Positions 9,652-17,421 of a stretch of 64,000 nt of DNA are shown one piece after another. Origin of the DNA: Merdicola sp905200315 (GTDB taxonomy: Bacteria; Bacillota; Clostridia; TANB77; CAG-508); the NCBI GenBank assembly GCA_902461935.1, contig CABPZP010000006.1:17354-81353 (forward strand), in the 5' to 3' direction. The notes under the pieces were generated by a model. The model saw only the letters and a program-made list of their open reading frames with translations, was not told the DNA's origin and searched no databases. Every line of letters starts with the position of its first letter. Position 1 is the stretch's first letter. A program made the translations under genes and the position numbers.

Positions 9652-10113
9652 ATGAATAAATATATGAAAATGTCAAAGGAAGAAGCATACAATGGATATA
9701 CATCAAATGAAGGAGGACCATTTGGGGCAGTTATAACAGATAAAGAGGGAAATATAATATCTCAAGGACACAATATGGTTCTAAAAAACAATGACCCAAC
9801 AGCTCATGCAGAAGTTACTGCAATAAGAAAAGCTTGTGAAAAATTAGGAACGTATGACATATCCAATTACATATTATATACGTCATGCGAACCATGTCCA
9901 ATGTGCTTATCTGCAATAATTTGGGCTAACATAAAAGAAGTTTACTATGCATGTACAAAAAAAGATGCAGGAGAAATAGGTTTTAGAGATGATATTATTT
10001 ATGACTACTTGGAAGGAAAAAATAAAGATTTAATTAATTTAAAACAAATTGATAGAGATGAATGTATTGAACTATTTGAAGAATATAAAAAACAGAATAA
10101 AACAATTTATTAA
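9652..10113 (+). CDS. guaD: Guanine deaminase (cytidine deaminase-like fold)
   Basis: A 153-residue zinc deaminase. The catalytic motifs are HAE (52-54, in NDPTAHAEVTAIRKACE) and PCPMC (81-85). The segments GGPFGAVI and NDPTAHAEVTAIRKAC closely match the Bacillus GuaD type, rather than TadA, which would carry a longer RNA-binding C-terminus. It would convert guanine to xanthine plus ammonia in purine salvage. It has its own ribosome site (GAAAGAAGG) and lies 60 bases after glmM. A tRNA adenosine deaminase role is the main alternative and is less likely. Confidence 0.88.
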   Translation: MNKYMKMSKEEAYNGYTSNEGGPFGAVITDKEGNIISQGHNMVLKNNDPTAHAEVTAIRKACEKLGTYDISNYILYTSCEPCPMCLSAIIWANIKEVYYACTKKDAGEIGFRDDIIYDYLEGKNKDLINLKQIDRDECIELFEEYKKQNKTIY

Positions 10114-10116
10114 TTA

Positions 10117-10226
10117 ATATAGATTGGTATGTTAATTTAGCAAAAGATATTATTTTTGAAGAAGATATAAATAAAGAATTAAACAAATTAAAACAAATAC
10201 AACATGAACATGAAAAAGAAATATAA
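10117..10226 (+). pseudogene. Possible 3' remnant of a coding region after guaD
   Basis: Directly after guaD an open frame without a usable start encodes about 35 residues, including NIDWYVNLAKDIIFEEDINK and a Lys/Glu/His-rich end, stopping just before the terminator. It has coding-like composition and may be the tail of a deleted gene. It could equally be chance, and no family was recognised. Confidence 0.3.
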
Positions 10227-10227
10227 G

Positions 10228-10264
10228 AAAAAAGAGATTGAATTAATTCAATCTCTTTTTTTGA
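10228..10264. terminator. Bidirectional rho-independent terminator
   Basis: A perfect 17-bp palindrome (AAAAAAGAGATTGAATT and its complement, centred at 10244/10245) carries an A run on one side and a T run on the other. It sits between the converging guaD (+) and P-loop/CYTH (-) genes and can serve both. Confidence 0.9.
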
Positions 10265-10283
10265 ACTTTGAAATAATTTTATT

Positions 10284-11354
10284 TTAGTGTGCTAGATTTC
10301 TATTTTTGAAATTCGGTATATCAGTTACATCTTGGATAACATCAATCCAATGTGGAATAAAAACAGACTTATTTTCGTATGTTAAATCTATTTCTAGAAT
10401 AGCCTTATCTTTCCAATCGGAATAGATGTCAAGATAAAAGTATTGATTTTTAGATAAAAAATAATATCTTGTTTTTCGAATACTTTTCTCGCCATTCATC
10501 AATAAAGAAATATATTCTTGGTGAGATATTTTTCTTTCATTTTTTGATATCCTTGAGTTTGACAGTTCCTTTTTTTCTGTATAGTAAAAAGTATAATTGC
10601 CATCAGAACCTATTTGACGAATACGTCTTTCAACACGTTCATCTTTAGAATGAAGATAAGTTTGCAAAATTTCAACTTTATGCAAACCACGTATTGAAGA
10701 GAAAACTTTTTCTGTAGGTTTTTTAATAAGAAACTTCTTCTGCACGTGTGTAGCAATTGGTAATCCAATTATTGAATAGACTTCGTTTAGTAATCTATCA
10801 ATTTTATTTTTAAAATCGGTAGAATTATCAATCACTCTAAAATTAGGATGACCAATCCAAGCGGATTGAGTTTTGTCATCTAATTCGATAGCTTGCTCAG
10901 GAGTTTCTTTTCTAGCTGTATTGTTAGCTAAAGTATAAAACTCTTCAGCACCTTTGGCAGCAGTAACTAAATGAAAAACACCATCATAGGAATTTAATAT
11001 TTCATTTTCAGTTGTATTTCGCTGACGTAATATTTCATTAAAAGCGTCTTGCGAAACATAAGCTTTACAGTCTAAGAGCCCCCTATCAAAAAGAATAACA
11101 ACATCCTTTTTAAAGGAAAATGCAGCTGTACATGCAGTATCCTCCTTATTAATAGACAGGTCTATTAATAGAGATTGAAATGTTTCTGAATTTAATTCCC
11201 AAGGAGTTATGCCTGAGTTAATAAGTTCCGTTGCAGTTTCTGAAACAACAATAACTTTAAAGCCTTTTTGCGTTAAAGACTGTTCAAGAATACTTAAACA
11301 TGTTGTTTTACCTGCACATGGTCCACCTGTAATTACAAATCTCCATATCCGCAT
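10284..11354 (-). CDS. P-loop NTPase fused to CYTH domain (TTD14-like)
   Basis: A 356-residue two-domain protein. The N-terminal AAA_28-type P-loop domain (about 1-195) has Walker A GGPCAGKT (10-17) and ILFDRGLLD (about 87-95) as the Walker B/DRG region. The C-terminal part (about 205-350) looks like a CYTH/triphosphate-tunnel domain, with paired charged strands such as RIRQIG, TFYYTEKKE, KTRYYFL and LEIDLTY. The same architecture is known in TTD14-type proteins, where GTP/polyphosphate binding has been described; the bacterial role is undefined. It is alone on the minus strand with an AAGGAAGG ribosome site. Codon use seems slightly richer in G+C than its neighbours, hinting at separate acquisition. 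Confidence 0.8.
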   Translation of the reverse strand: MRIWRFVITGGPCAGKTTCLSILEQSLTQKGFKVIVVSETATELINSGITPWELNSETFQSLLIDLSINKEDTACTAAFSFKKDVVILFDRGLLDCKAYVSQDAFNEILRQRNTTENEILNSYDGVFHLVTAAKGAEEFYTLANNTARKETPEQAIELDDKTQSAWIGHPNFRVIDNSTDFKNKIDRLLNEVYSIIGLPIATHVQKKFLIKKPTEKVFSSIRGLHKVEILQTYLHSKDERVERRIRQIGSDGNYTFYYTEKKELSNSRISKNERKISHQEYISLLMNGEKSIRKTRYYFLSKNQYFYLDIYSDWKDKAILEIDLTYENKSVFIPHWIDVIQDVTDIPNFKNRNLAH

Positions 11355-11580
11355 AAAATTTTACCTTCCTTTCTAAAATATTTCAAAGTGCAACATTGAT
11401 ATCTAAAATATAAGATACCATTTTAATATAAAACTAAAGAAATAATATCATTGTATGCTCGGTAAGTCAAGAAAATAACAATATCTTAAATAAAAATATC
11501 ATTTAATAAAGTGGTAAAGAGATAAATAACATAGATAAAAAATATAAACATTTATGTAATAATCAGATATATTTCTATAA

Positions 11581-11609
11581 TTGAAATATTATGTAAAATA
11601 TGGTAAAAT
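11581..11609 (+). promoter_or_regulatory. Promoter of the zincin gene (shared-spacer type)
   Basis: The -35 is TTGAAA (11581-11586) and the -10 is TAAAAT (11604-11609), separated by a 17-base spacer TATTATGTAAAATATGG. The same spacer recurs, base for base, in the promoter at 12885. Confidence 0.75.
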
Positions 11610-11641
11610 AAAGATGCAGGAATTTTTAATTAAACCAACAC

Positions 11642-11672
11642 TTTGATAGCGATATTATTGCTACGGGCATCA
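11642..11672 (+). promoter_or_regulatory. Structured 5' leader of the zincin gene
   Basis: Between promoter and start codon, the leader can pair TTGAT with ATCAA and, inside that, AGC with GCT, followed by ACGGGC. This G+C-richer segment stands out in an AT-rich leader. No riboswitch class was recognised; it may simply be mRNA structure. Confidence 0.3.
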
Positions 11673-11695
11673 ATAGAATATAGGAGGATACAACT

Positions 11696-12703
11696 ATGGC
11701 AAAAACAAACAAAAACAACAAGAAAAAAAGCGGAGGTAACAAACTTATGAAAAAGAAAATTTTTGGAGTTATTGGAATTATAGCAATAGTTCTAATAATT
11801 GGAGTAGGAATTAAGTACTATAATGAGAAACAGTATGCTTTCTGGGAGAAAAATGAGCTTCGGATTACAACAGACTTTGATGTTATAACTGATGATGAAA
11901 AGGCAGCTACAGCACTTAATCAGGAAATAAAAAATGAAAAAGAAGCAGATAAAGAAGTGCTTAAAAAGCTTGAAGAATTAAAAGCTGGAATGAATCAATT
12001 CTTTGCTAACAAATACAAGGTAGATATGTCAAAAAAACTTGATAAACTTAAAAAAGTTTATATATATTCAAGTGATGATTACAACGGGCAAACTTTGTAT
12101 GGGTATGTTGATAATAAAGAAAATAAGGTTCATTTAAACGAAATTTCTTTACAAGATGAAGTATTGCTACAATCTGTATTTACACATGAAGTTATGCATT
12201 ACTTAGGCATAGCACCGGTAAAAAATAGTGAAGATGGAATGTATTTTATTGAAGGATTAGCAGACATGTTAGCAGATGAATGTCTATCATTTCAAAATAA
12301 AGAATTTCAAAATTCACCATATTATGAAGTAGCAATGAACCTGTGGAAGCAAATTAAAGTTGTGGATACTAACATTATAAAAGAGGCTTTAACAAAAGAG
12401 AACTATGACATTATGTCGAAGTTTGATGAGAGATTAAAAAATATTAAGCCTACTTTTAAAAATGTTAAGAGTATTTCAGATACTCTTGAAAATAGTGTAA
12501 AAACTGCAACTCAATATGTGAATAGCAGCATTAGAAATAAAGAAATCTTGACTATACAGGCTCAAGATATAGTAATAAGCTATATAAAAACTTTTAAGCC
12601 AAGCAGAAAGCAAATTAATGCCATAAGAAAGCATTATGTATTAGATAACTATGAGAATATTGAAATCAAGAAAATTGGAGATAAATATTTAGTAAAGTTA
12701 TAG
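11696..12703 (+). CDS. Membrane-anchored zinc metalloprotease-like protein (HExxH)
   Basis: A 335-residue protein with a Lys/Asn-rich cytoplasmic N-terminus, one membrane helix at about 21-40 (IFGVIGIIAIVLIIGVGI) and an external domain. The domain holds FTHEVMHYLGI with HEVMH at 164-168, and Glu186 in FIEGLADMLADE as a likely third zinc ligand, the gluzincin arrangement. No known peptidase family was identified, so substrate and target are unknown. It starts at ATG 11696 after AGGAGGATACAACT, and has its own promoter and a terminator downstream, so it is monocistronic. It may act on cell-surface proteins. Confidence 0.7.
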   Translation: MAKTNKNNKKKSGGNKLMKKKIFGVIGIIAIVLIIGVGIKYYNEKQYAFWEKNELRITTDFDVITDDEKAATALNQEIKNEKEADKEVLKKLEELKAGMNQFFANKYKVDMSKKLDKLKKVYIYSSDDYNGQTLYGYVDNKENKVHLNEISLQDEVLLQSVFTHEVMHYLGIAPVKNSEDGMYFIEGLADMLADECLSFQNKEFQNSPYYEVAMNLWKQIKVVDTNIIKEALTKENYDIMSKFDERLKNIKPTFKNVKSISDTLENSVKTATQYVNSSIRNKEILTIQAQDIVISYIKTFKPSRKQINAIRKHYVLDNYENIEIKKIGDKYLVKL

Positions 12704-12728
12704 TAACTAATTCCTGCATCATAAGTTT

Positions 12729-12765
12729 AATAACCTGGCTTGAAATTTGAGCTAGGTTATTTTTA
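12729..12765 (+). terminator. Rho-independent terminator after the zincin gene
   Basis: The stem AATAACCTGGCT (12729-12740) pairs with AGCTAGGTTATT (12750-12761) with one G-U pair, followed by a T run. Confidence 0.85.
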
Positions 12766-12884
12766 TTACATAAAATTCCTATTCATATGTAGGAGTGAAA
12801 TTTGAAAAAATAAAATAAGTATAAAATTAAACAGAAATAAATTAAATGCAATAGTAGATGATTAATAAATAAAAGTATATAAAT

Positions 12885-12913
12885 TTGCAATATTATGTAA
12901 AATATGGTACTAT
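12885..12913 (+). promoter_or_regulatory. Promoter of the small membrane protein gene
   Basis: The -35 is TTGCAA (12885-12890) and the -10 is TACTAT (12908-12913), with the 17-base spacer TATTATGTAAAATATGG identical to that at 11587. A leader of about 100 bases follows. The TTGACA at 12973 has no -10 at the right distance before the ribosome site. Confidence 0.75.
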
Positions 12914-13013
12914 GAATATAGTTAGGCAATGTCCTTTTATATAAATTTATTTCCGAATAACACTAATTAGTGTTGACATATATAAATATTAACATTTGAG
13001 GAGGAAAAAAGAT

Positions 13014-13391
13014 ATGATAATTTTATTTTACAACTTTATGGCAGAGGAATTTTTACCACGGTTAGGTAGCTATTCAATAGCAACTATTAATGCTCTTATG
13101 CCAGCCATTATTATACTCGTAGGTATGGTAATGTTATTAGGAGCGGTTGGAATTAAGGTTAGTAATAATCTTGGTTCAACAATCGTTAAAGGAGTTTTTG
13201 GAGCAGTAGGAATTTTAGTCCATTTTATTTGGAAAGGAATGGTAGCTTTGTTCTTATGGGTAGTAGGTATTATACCAATTATATATAAGAAAAGCCAAAG
13301 AGTATTTTTAAATAGCATAGGACTAAATCATAATATAAGTAGCATACTAGCATTTTTGGTAGTTGCTCTATTTGTAATTGTAATTATCTAA
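13014..13391 (+). CDS. Small polytopic membrane protein of unknown function
   Basis: A 125-residue protein with three or four hydrophobic stretches: MPAIIILVGMVMLLGAVGI, GVFGAVGILVHF, MVALFLWVVGIIPII and a C-terminal SILAFLVVALFVIVII. No family was recognised. ATG 13014 is chosen because AGGAGG (12999-13004) sits nine bases upstream; a longer version from TTG 12996 would begin on the ribosome site itself. It is flanked by its own promoter and terminator. It belongs to the block of uncharacterised genes that share promoter sequence between 11.6 and 17.4 kb. Confidence 0.7.
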   Translation: MIILFYNFMAEEFLPRLGSYSIATINALMPAIIILVGMVMLLGAVGIKVSNNLGSTIVKGVFGAVGILVHFIWKGMVALFLWVVGIIPIIYKKSQRVFLNSIGLNHNISSILAFLVVALFVIVII

Positions 13392-13424
13392 AAACAGGGA
13401 ACAGCATTGCTGTTCCTTTGTTTT
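13391..13424 (+). terminator. Rho-independent terminator
   Basis: GGAACAGC (13398-13405) pairs with GCTGTTCC (13409-13416) around an ATT loop, followed by TTTGTTTTG. Confidence 0.85.
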
Positions 13425-13493
13425 GTTGTTATAGGAAATTTCTGTTTTAGTAGTATGGGAGTCCTTAAGTTTTATAAAATTAAGAGGTAAATG

Positions 13494-13522
13494 TTGCTAT
13501 TTTATGTAAATTATGTTACAAT
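13494..13522 (+). promoter_or_regulatory. Promoter of the coiled-coil protein gene
   Basis: The -35 is TTGCTA (13494-13499) and the -10 is TACAAT (13517-13522), with 17-base spacing. The spacer TTTTATGTAAATTATGT is a close relative of the 11587/12891 spacers. Confidence 0.7.
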
Positions 13523-13558
13523 GTTAATGTAGGAAATAAAAGTAAAGTAGGTGGTTAA

Positions 13559-14179
13559 ATGTCAAGATTTTTTAGAGAATTTAGAGAGAATCCAGAAAGA
13601 AATATTGAAAACATTGAAAGAGTAAATGATGATAAAAATACACAAACAAAAAATATTCCAAATAAGTCTGGAAAAGATGATATTGATGAAAAATTATTAA
13701 TTATGTCACAATTTTCAAATGGTTCAAAAAAATCGATATTTGGAGAGGTTAAGAAAGAAAAAAGTTTCAAAGAAGAAATAAAAGTTGAGGTTGATACTAA
13801 AGATACTCCATTAACAATGGCATATAGAAAATTGGACTTAGCTAGAAAAAGTGGAGACAGAATTAGTATTATAAATGCAGAAGATGAAATTTTGGATTTA
13901 CAGTATAAAGAAGTAGAACAAGAAAATAATAAAAAAATTCATGAATTTAAGCAAATGCAAAGTGAATTAAAGAAAAATGGCGATGTAGAAGGTTTGAAAC
14001 AATTTAAAAGTAAAAGAAAAGCTTTTATGTATCAAATGAAATTAGATGAATTAAACTATCAAAAACAAAAATTACAAAATATTCAAAGAGTAAATCCAAG
14101 CAAAGAAAACTATCAGAAAATACTTGATATAAATAAAGAATTAAGTGATTTAGAGTCAGAAATTCAAAATGGAAGATAA
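13559..14179 (+). CDS. Uncharacterised cytoplasmic coiled-coil protein
   Basis: A 206-residue, highly charged protein with no signal peptide or membrane segment. The N-terminal third is low-complexity and Asn/Asp/Lys-rich. Residues about 80-205 are continuous helix with heptad-like spacing (for example LDLQYKEVEQENNKKIHEFK and KLDELNYQKQKLQNIQR), so a coiled coil is likely. No family was recognised. It has its own promoter, an AGTAGGTGG ribosome site and its own terminator, and may be a structural or adaptor protein. Confidence 0.6.
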   Translation: MSRFFREFRENPERNIENIERVNDDKNTQTKNIPNKSGKDDIDEKLLIMSQFSNGSKKSIFGEVKKEKSFKEEIKVEVDTKDTPLTMAYRKLDLARKSGDRISIINAEDEILDLQYKEVEQENNKKIHEFKQMQSELKKNGDVEGLKQFKSKRKAFMYQMKLDELNYQKQKLQNIQRVNPSKENYQKILDINKELSDLESEIQNGR

Positions 14180-14184
14180 CATAT

Positions 14185-14220
14185 AAGCTTCAACTAATTA
14201 TAGTTGAAGCTTTAATTTTA
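14185..14220 (+). terminator. Rho-independent terminator
   Basis: AAGCTTCAACTA (14185-14196) and TAGTTGAAGCTT (14201-14212) form a perfect 12-bp stem around ATTA, followed by a T/A-rich tail. Confidence 0.88.
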
Positions 14221-14265
14221 TATTATGGGAAAATTTTGTTCTTCATTTGATACGATTATATTATA

Positions 14266-14311
14266 AAAATTAATGTCAAACGCTGTAGGGGTCGACGCCT
14301 CTGTCGACCCG
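14266..14311. repeat. GC-rich REP-like palindromic repeat, copy A
   Basis: After AAATTAATGTCAAACG comes CTGTAGGGG and then a hairpin GGGTCGAC/GTCGACCC with a six-base loop. The flank plus the TGTAGGGG head is shared with copy B at 40594, and the head plus a different GC-rich hairpin with copy C at 43139. GC-rich palindromes of this type stand out sharply from the AT-rich background and occur between genes. A degenerate relative (GTTGTAGAAATC, then GCGACC/GGCGAA) lies at about 14394-14435 in the same intergenic gap. Confidence 0.7.
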
Positions 14312-14576
14312 ATAATAACAAATTATAAATAAATTGTTTTTTATAATTTGGTATTGCAATCTTAGATTAAAAAAATGAGTTAAAACGTTGTAGAAATCAG
14401 CAACCTAAGGCGACCTGTGTGGCGAACTTACCTTTTCATTTATTTTACAACTTTGTTAAGTTTATGTTACATTTGTAAATTTTAATATTTAGTATGATAT
14501 AATTCATATGTTCAAAAATGAAAAAAGAATATACAAGATGATGAAAATGAACGTATAGACAATTTTGGAGGAAAAA

Positions 14577-15839
14577 ATGGGGTTGTTTAATTTTAATAAA
14601 GTAAAAGAATATAGAAATGCAAAAAAAATAGCTAATAAAGTAAATAAACTACTATCAGATTCTAAATTTTTAAATGATTTAATAAGTTCAAATGATGCAA
14701 TTAGTATTTCTTATGAAATTTCTAAAATAATAGAATATTATATATTGACAAATGATAATGAGTGCAATTATACATATGAAGAATTTCAAGAGGTATATAA
14801 TTCAGAAGATACATATAATTTATTTCAAGAATTCGATAAAGAAGCGTATAGAAAAAATATGATATTAGCAAATTCCAGTAATGGGTATTCAAAGAAAAAT
14901 ATTTTAAAAAACGGATTTAAAAATATTAACTTTGATGAAAAGCTTAAAGAAGAATTAGAGTATGTTGAAAATAAATTAGAAAAAAGTAGATATATTGAGA
15001 ATCAAAGTAAATCTAATAGCCAAGAGGATGAGTACTTATATTTTACAACTCCAGGTAGTTTAGTTGTTGAATATAGTATGAAGTTATCACCAGAAAGACT
15101 ATATTTAGGAATTTTAAAGGGAATAAATCAAACTCCTTACATATTAGGAGAAGGCAAAATTAATTATTGCAAAAGAATTATTGAAAGAAAAGTTAAAGAA
15201 ACTCATATAGAAAACGATGAAAAAATAAATATATATATTGAGGATATATTAAATAAAATGTGTTCAAAAAATCCTATTATTAATTTGTTTCCAGAAAAAA
15301 CAAAAAACAATCAAATTAAAGCTTGGGGAAGTTCAATATCAGATGAGTATAATCCACAAGATTTAAGCGAATTTATATATGATGAGTTTACTGAAGGGTA
15401 TGCTGATTTTGAAAATGGTGGTTCGTTTGGAGAAAATAGTGCAAATCTTGTAACCACAAATACAAATTTAAGAAATAAAGATATTGGAATAATAGATATA
15501 CCAGATTGGTTTGAATGTTTAGAAATTAAGGCTAGATCTAAAGGATATAAAAATGGTGAGATGATAGATGTTAATACTTTTGAAAAAATTGAACGTGAAT
15601 TATCTAGGAACGATGAAAAGCAACAAGAGATAATTGAAAATAATATACAAAGTTTGGAATATTTACCTAAAACGGATAATGATTATAATATAAAAGATTC
15701 AAGCAATAATGAAATGTTTAATACTCAAAAAATAGGGAAAGTCACAATAAATATATCCACAGAAAATAAAGATAAAATAGAAAATGTTGTTGTAAAAAAA
15801 ATGAAACAAAAAGAACAAGCAAATGAAGTTGAGAAATAA
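14577..15839 (+). CDS. Uncharacterised protein with TnpW-like C-terminal tail (gene A)
   Basis: A 420-residue soluble protein starting at ATG 14577, since GGAGG (14567-14571) lies six bases upstream; TTG 14565 would overlap it. The N-terminal half is helical and charged. A globular centre (about 155-320) contains EYLYFTTPGSLVVEYSMKLS and ERLYLGILKG. It ends with a tail NTQKIGKVTINISTENKDK that resembles the tail of the next gene and a small protein at 34280. No family was assigned. It is followed 50 bases later by the ART-like gene B, and the two probably share a transcript. Confidence 0.65.
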   Translation: MGLFNFNKVKEYRNAKKIANKVNKLLSDSKFLNDLISSNDAISISYEISKIIEYYILTNDNECNYTYEEFQEVYNSEDTYNLFQEFDKEAYRKNMILANSSNGYSKKNILKNGFKNINFDEKLKEELEYVENKLEKSRYIENQSKSNSQEDEYLYFTTPGSLVVEYSMKLSPERLYLGILKGINQTPYILGEGKINYCKRIIERKVKETHIENDEKINIYIEDILNKMCSKNPIINLFPEKTKNNQIKAWGSSISDEYNPQDLSEFIYDEFTEGYADFENGGSFGENSANLVTTNTNLRNKDIGIIDIPDWFECLEIKARSKGYKNGEMIDVNTFEKIERELSRNDEKQQEIIENNIQSLEYLPKTDNDYNIKDSSNNEMFNTQKIGKVTINISTENKDKIENVVVKKMKQKEQANEVEK

Positions 15840-15889
15840 AAGAAAGGTGAGTTTCAGTGAGAAAATGAAATGATAATGGTATAAGGAAA

Positions 15890-16885
15890 ATGAAAAAGAG
15901 TGAATTAAAAAAAGAATATTTAGATGGAAAAGCTTTTTGGCATATTACAAGTAAGTTGAATATAGATAGCATTGAAAAGAATGGATTAGTGCCGAGAGAT
16001 GGAAAAAGAAATGGAGTGAATAGAAGCCCAGAAGACCCAGTCCCTAGAGTATTTTTCAGTCAAGGTATAGAAGGAGTACTAGAACAAGCAAATAATTTGG
16101 CCTATCTTATGAATGAGTTTTTGCATAATATAGAAAAAACAAGTAATGGAGAGAATGGAAAAGATACCAAAAATAAAATGAATGAATTTTTAAATAAAGG
16201 TTTTAACGATGAAGATGAAAAATATGGAAATGGAGGTTTTATCGATATTGTAACTTTTATAAAAGAGGACATTTTCCAAAATGGTATAAATGAAAATTTA
16301 ACAGAAGAAGATATGGATAGAATAACATATGATATTACTAAAACAATTTGGGAAAATGATGTATGTTTGAAAGCAAATTTAAGAGATAAAATAGATTATA
16401 GCTGGGAAGACCATAATTATAATGCAAAAGGAACTAAAAAAGTACCTATGACAAAAAGGAATATGCATGCATTTGAAGGACACATTATTAGCACGGATTT
16501 AATAGAAATTATTTCTGATAAAAATGGAGGACCAAGAACAACATGGGATGTTTTTAAAGAAATGGCTTTATTTTATAAAAAAGAATATCCAAATAAAGAA
16601 TATTTACCAGTTGAAGAATGGGAAGTACGCAATGAGGAAGATGGAAAAACTGAAATTCATCACGAAAAAGATTATTTAAGTATGTTTATAGAAATGGAAA
16701 AAAATGAAAGAGAAGAAAATATAGATAAAGATAATGAAGGAAAAAACTTTATGACTCAAGAAATTGGTAAATCAACCATTAATATACCAACAACACAAAA
16801 AGATATGGTATATGAAAAGGTTATAAGTAAAGTTCACGAAAGAAATCATCCAGAAGAAGTTTATGAACATAGAATTGAGGAATAA
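15890..16885 (+). CDS. ADP-ribosyltransferase-like-fold protein with TnpW-like tail (gene B)
   Basis: A 331-residue protein. Residues about 13-45 read AFWHITSKLNIDSIEKNGLV followed by PRDG and PRVFFSQG. The H-I-T/S...I...GL.P pattern, with a later aromatic-S position, is typical of the ADP-ribosyltransferase-like fold (DarT, KptA and related enzymes). I could not identify the downstream catalytic acid, so activity is unproven. The C-terminus (MTQEIGKSTINIPTTQKD) matches the tail of gene A. AAGGA before ATG 15890 is close to the start (three bases); an upstream AAAGGTGA with a three-codon GTG reading frame might couple translation. It could be a toxin-like effector or an RNA/NAD-processing enzyme. 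Confidence 0.55.
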   Translation: MKKSELKKEYLDGKAFWHITSKLNIDSIEKNGLVPRDGKRNGVNRSPEDPVPRVFFSQGIEGVLEQANNLAYLMNEFLHNIEKTSNGENGKDTKNKMNEFLNKGFNDEDEKYGNGGFIDIVTFIKEDIFQNGINENLTEEDMDRITYDITKTIWENDVCLKANLRDKIDYSWEDHNYNAKGTKKVPMTKRNMHAFEGHIISTDLIEIISDKNGGPRTTWDVFKEMALFYKKEYPNKEYLPVEEWEVRNEEDGKTEIHHEKDYLSMFIEMEKNEREENIDKDNEGKNFMTQEIGKSTINIPTTQKDMVYEKVISKVHERNHPEEVYEHRIEE

Positions 16886-16898
16886 AAGGAGAAAATGA

Positions 16899-17351
16899 AT
16901 GGAAGATAATTATAATAAAGCATTTAGGGAAGTTGTAGAAATATTAAAGCATGTACCAGAAGAAAGTGTGCAGAAAATTCCGCAAGATATGCGAGATATG
17001 TTCGAAGAAGAAATGGACAAGAATTATAAATTTGAAGTTAGAGATAATGTGGAATTTGAAGATTTGGAATTACTTGATGAAACAAGAGCTATTTTAGCCA
17101 ATATTTTTAAAGACTATTGGGCAACACCATATCAAAGAGAACGTATACTAGCAAAAGAACAATATGATAGACAAAAAGTAGATGAAGAAAAGCAGAAAAA
17201 ATACAATTCAAATGATTTATTCAAAAGAAAAAACATTAATGATACAAAAGAAATTGAAAGCTCAAATAATGAAAATTTACCAGTAATAGTAAAAGAAGAA
17301 AAGTTTTATCGTAAACTAATAAATTTTATAAGAAAATTACTTAGAATGTAA
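16899..17351 (+). CDS. Uncharacterised charged protein
   Basis: A 150-residue soluble protein. The N-terminal part (FREVVEILKHVPEESVQKIP) is a short helical domain. The middle has LDETRAILANIFKDYWATPY, and a Lys/Glu-rich linker leads to a basic C-terminal helix (KFYRKLINFIRKLLRM). Proteins with this plan are seen in Clostridia, but I know no assigned function. It starts 13 bases after gene B with an AAAGGAG ribosome site, so A, B and this gene likely form one operon. Confidence 0.6.
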   Translation: MEDNYNKAFREVVEILKHVPEESVQKIPQDMRDMFEEEMDKNYKFEVRDNVEFEDLELLDETRAILANIFKDYWATPYQRERILAKEQYDRQKVDEEKQKKYNSNDLFKRKNINDTKEIESSNNENLPVIVKEEKFYRKLINFIRKLLRM

Positions 17352-17354
17352 AAA

Positions 17355-17383
17355 TTAAATTGTATGTAAAATGATGATATAAT
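17355..17383 (+). promoter_or_regulatory. Promoter of the membrane-anchored coiled-coil gene
   Basis: The -10 TATAAT (17378-17383) lies 17 bases after TTAAAT (17355-17360). The spacer contains TGTATGTAAAATGATGA, again carrying the TATGTAAAAT core seen at 11.6, 12.9 and 13.5 kb. Confidence 0.55.
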
Positions 17384-17421
17384 AGTAATATCAGTGAAAA
17401 TTATAATAAGGAGGAGTTTAT

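Noticed and set aside
12973..12978. TTGACA as the -35 of gene 13014
   Set aside because: A -10 at proper spacing would fall on the ribosome site; the 12885/12908 promoter matches its neighbours better.
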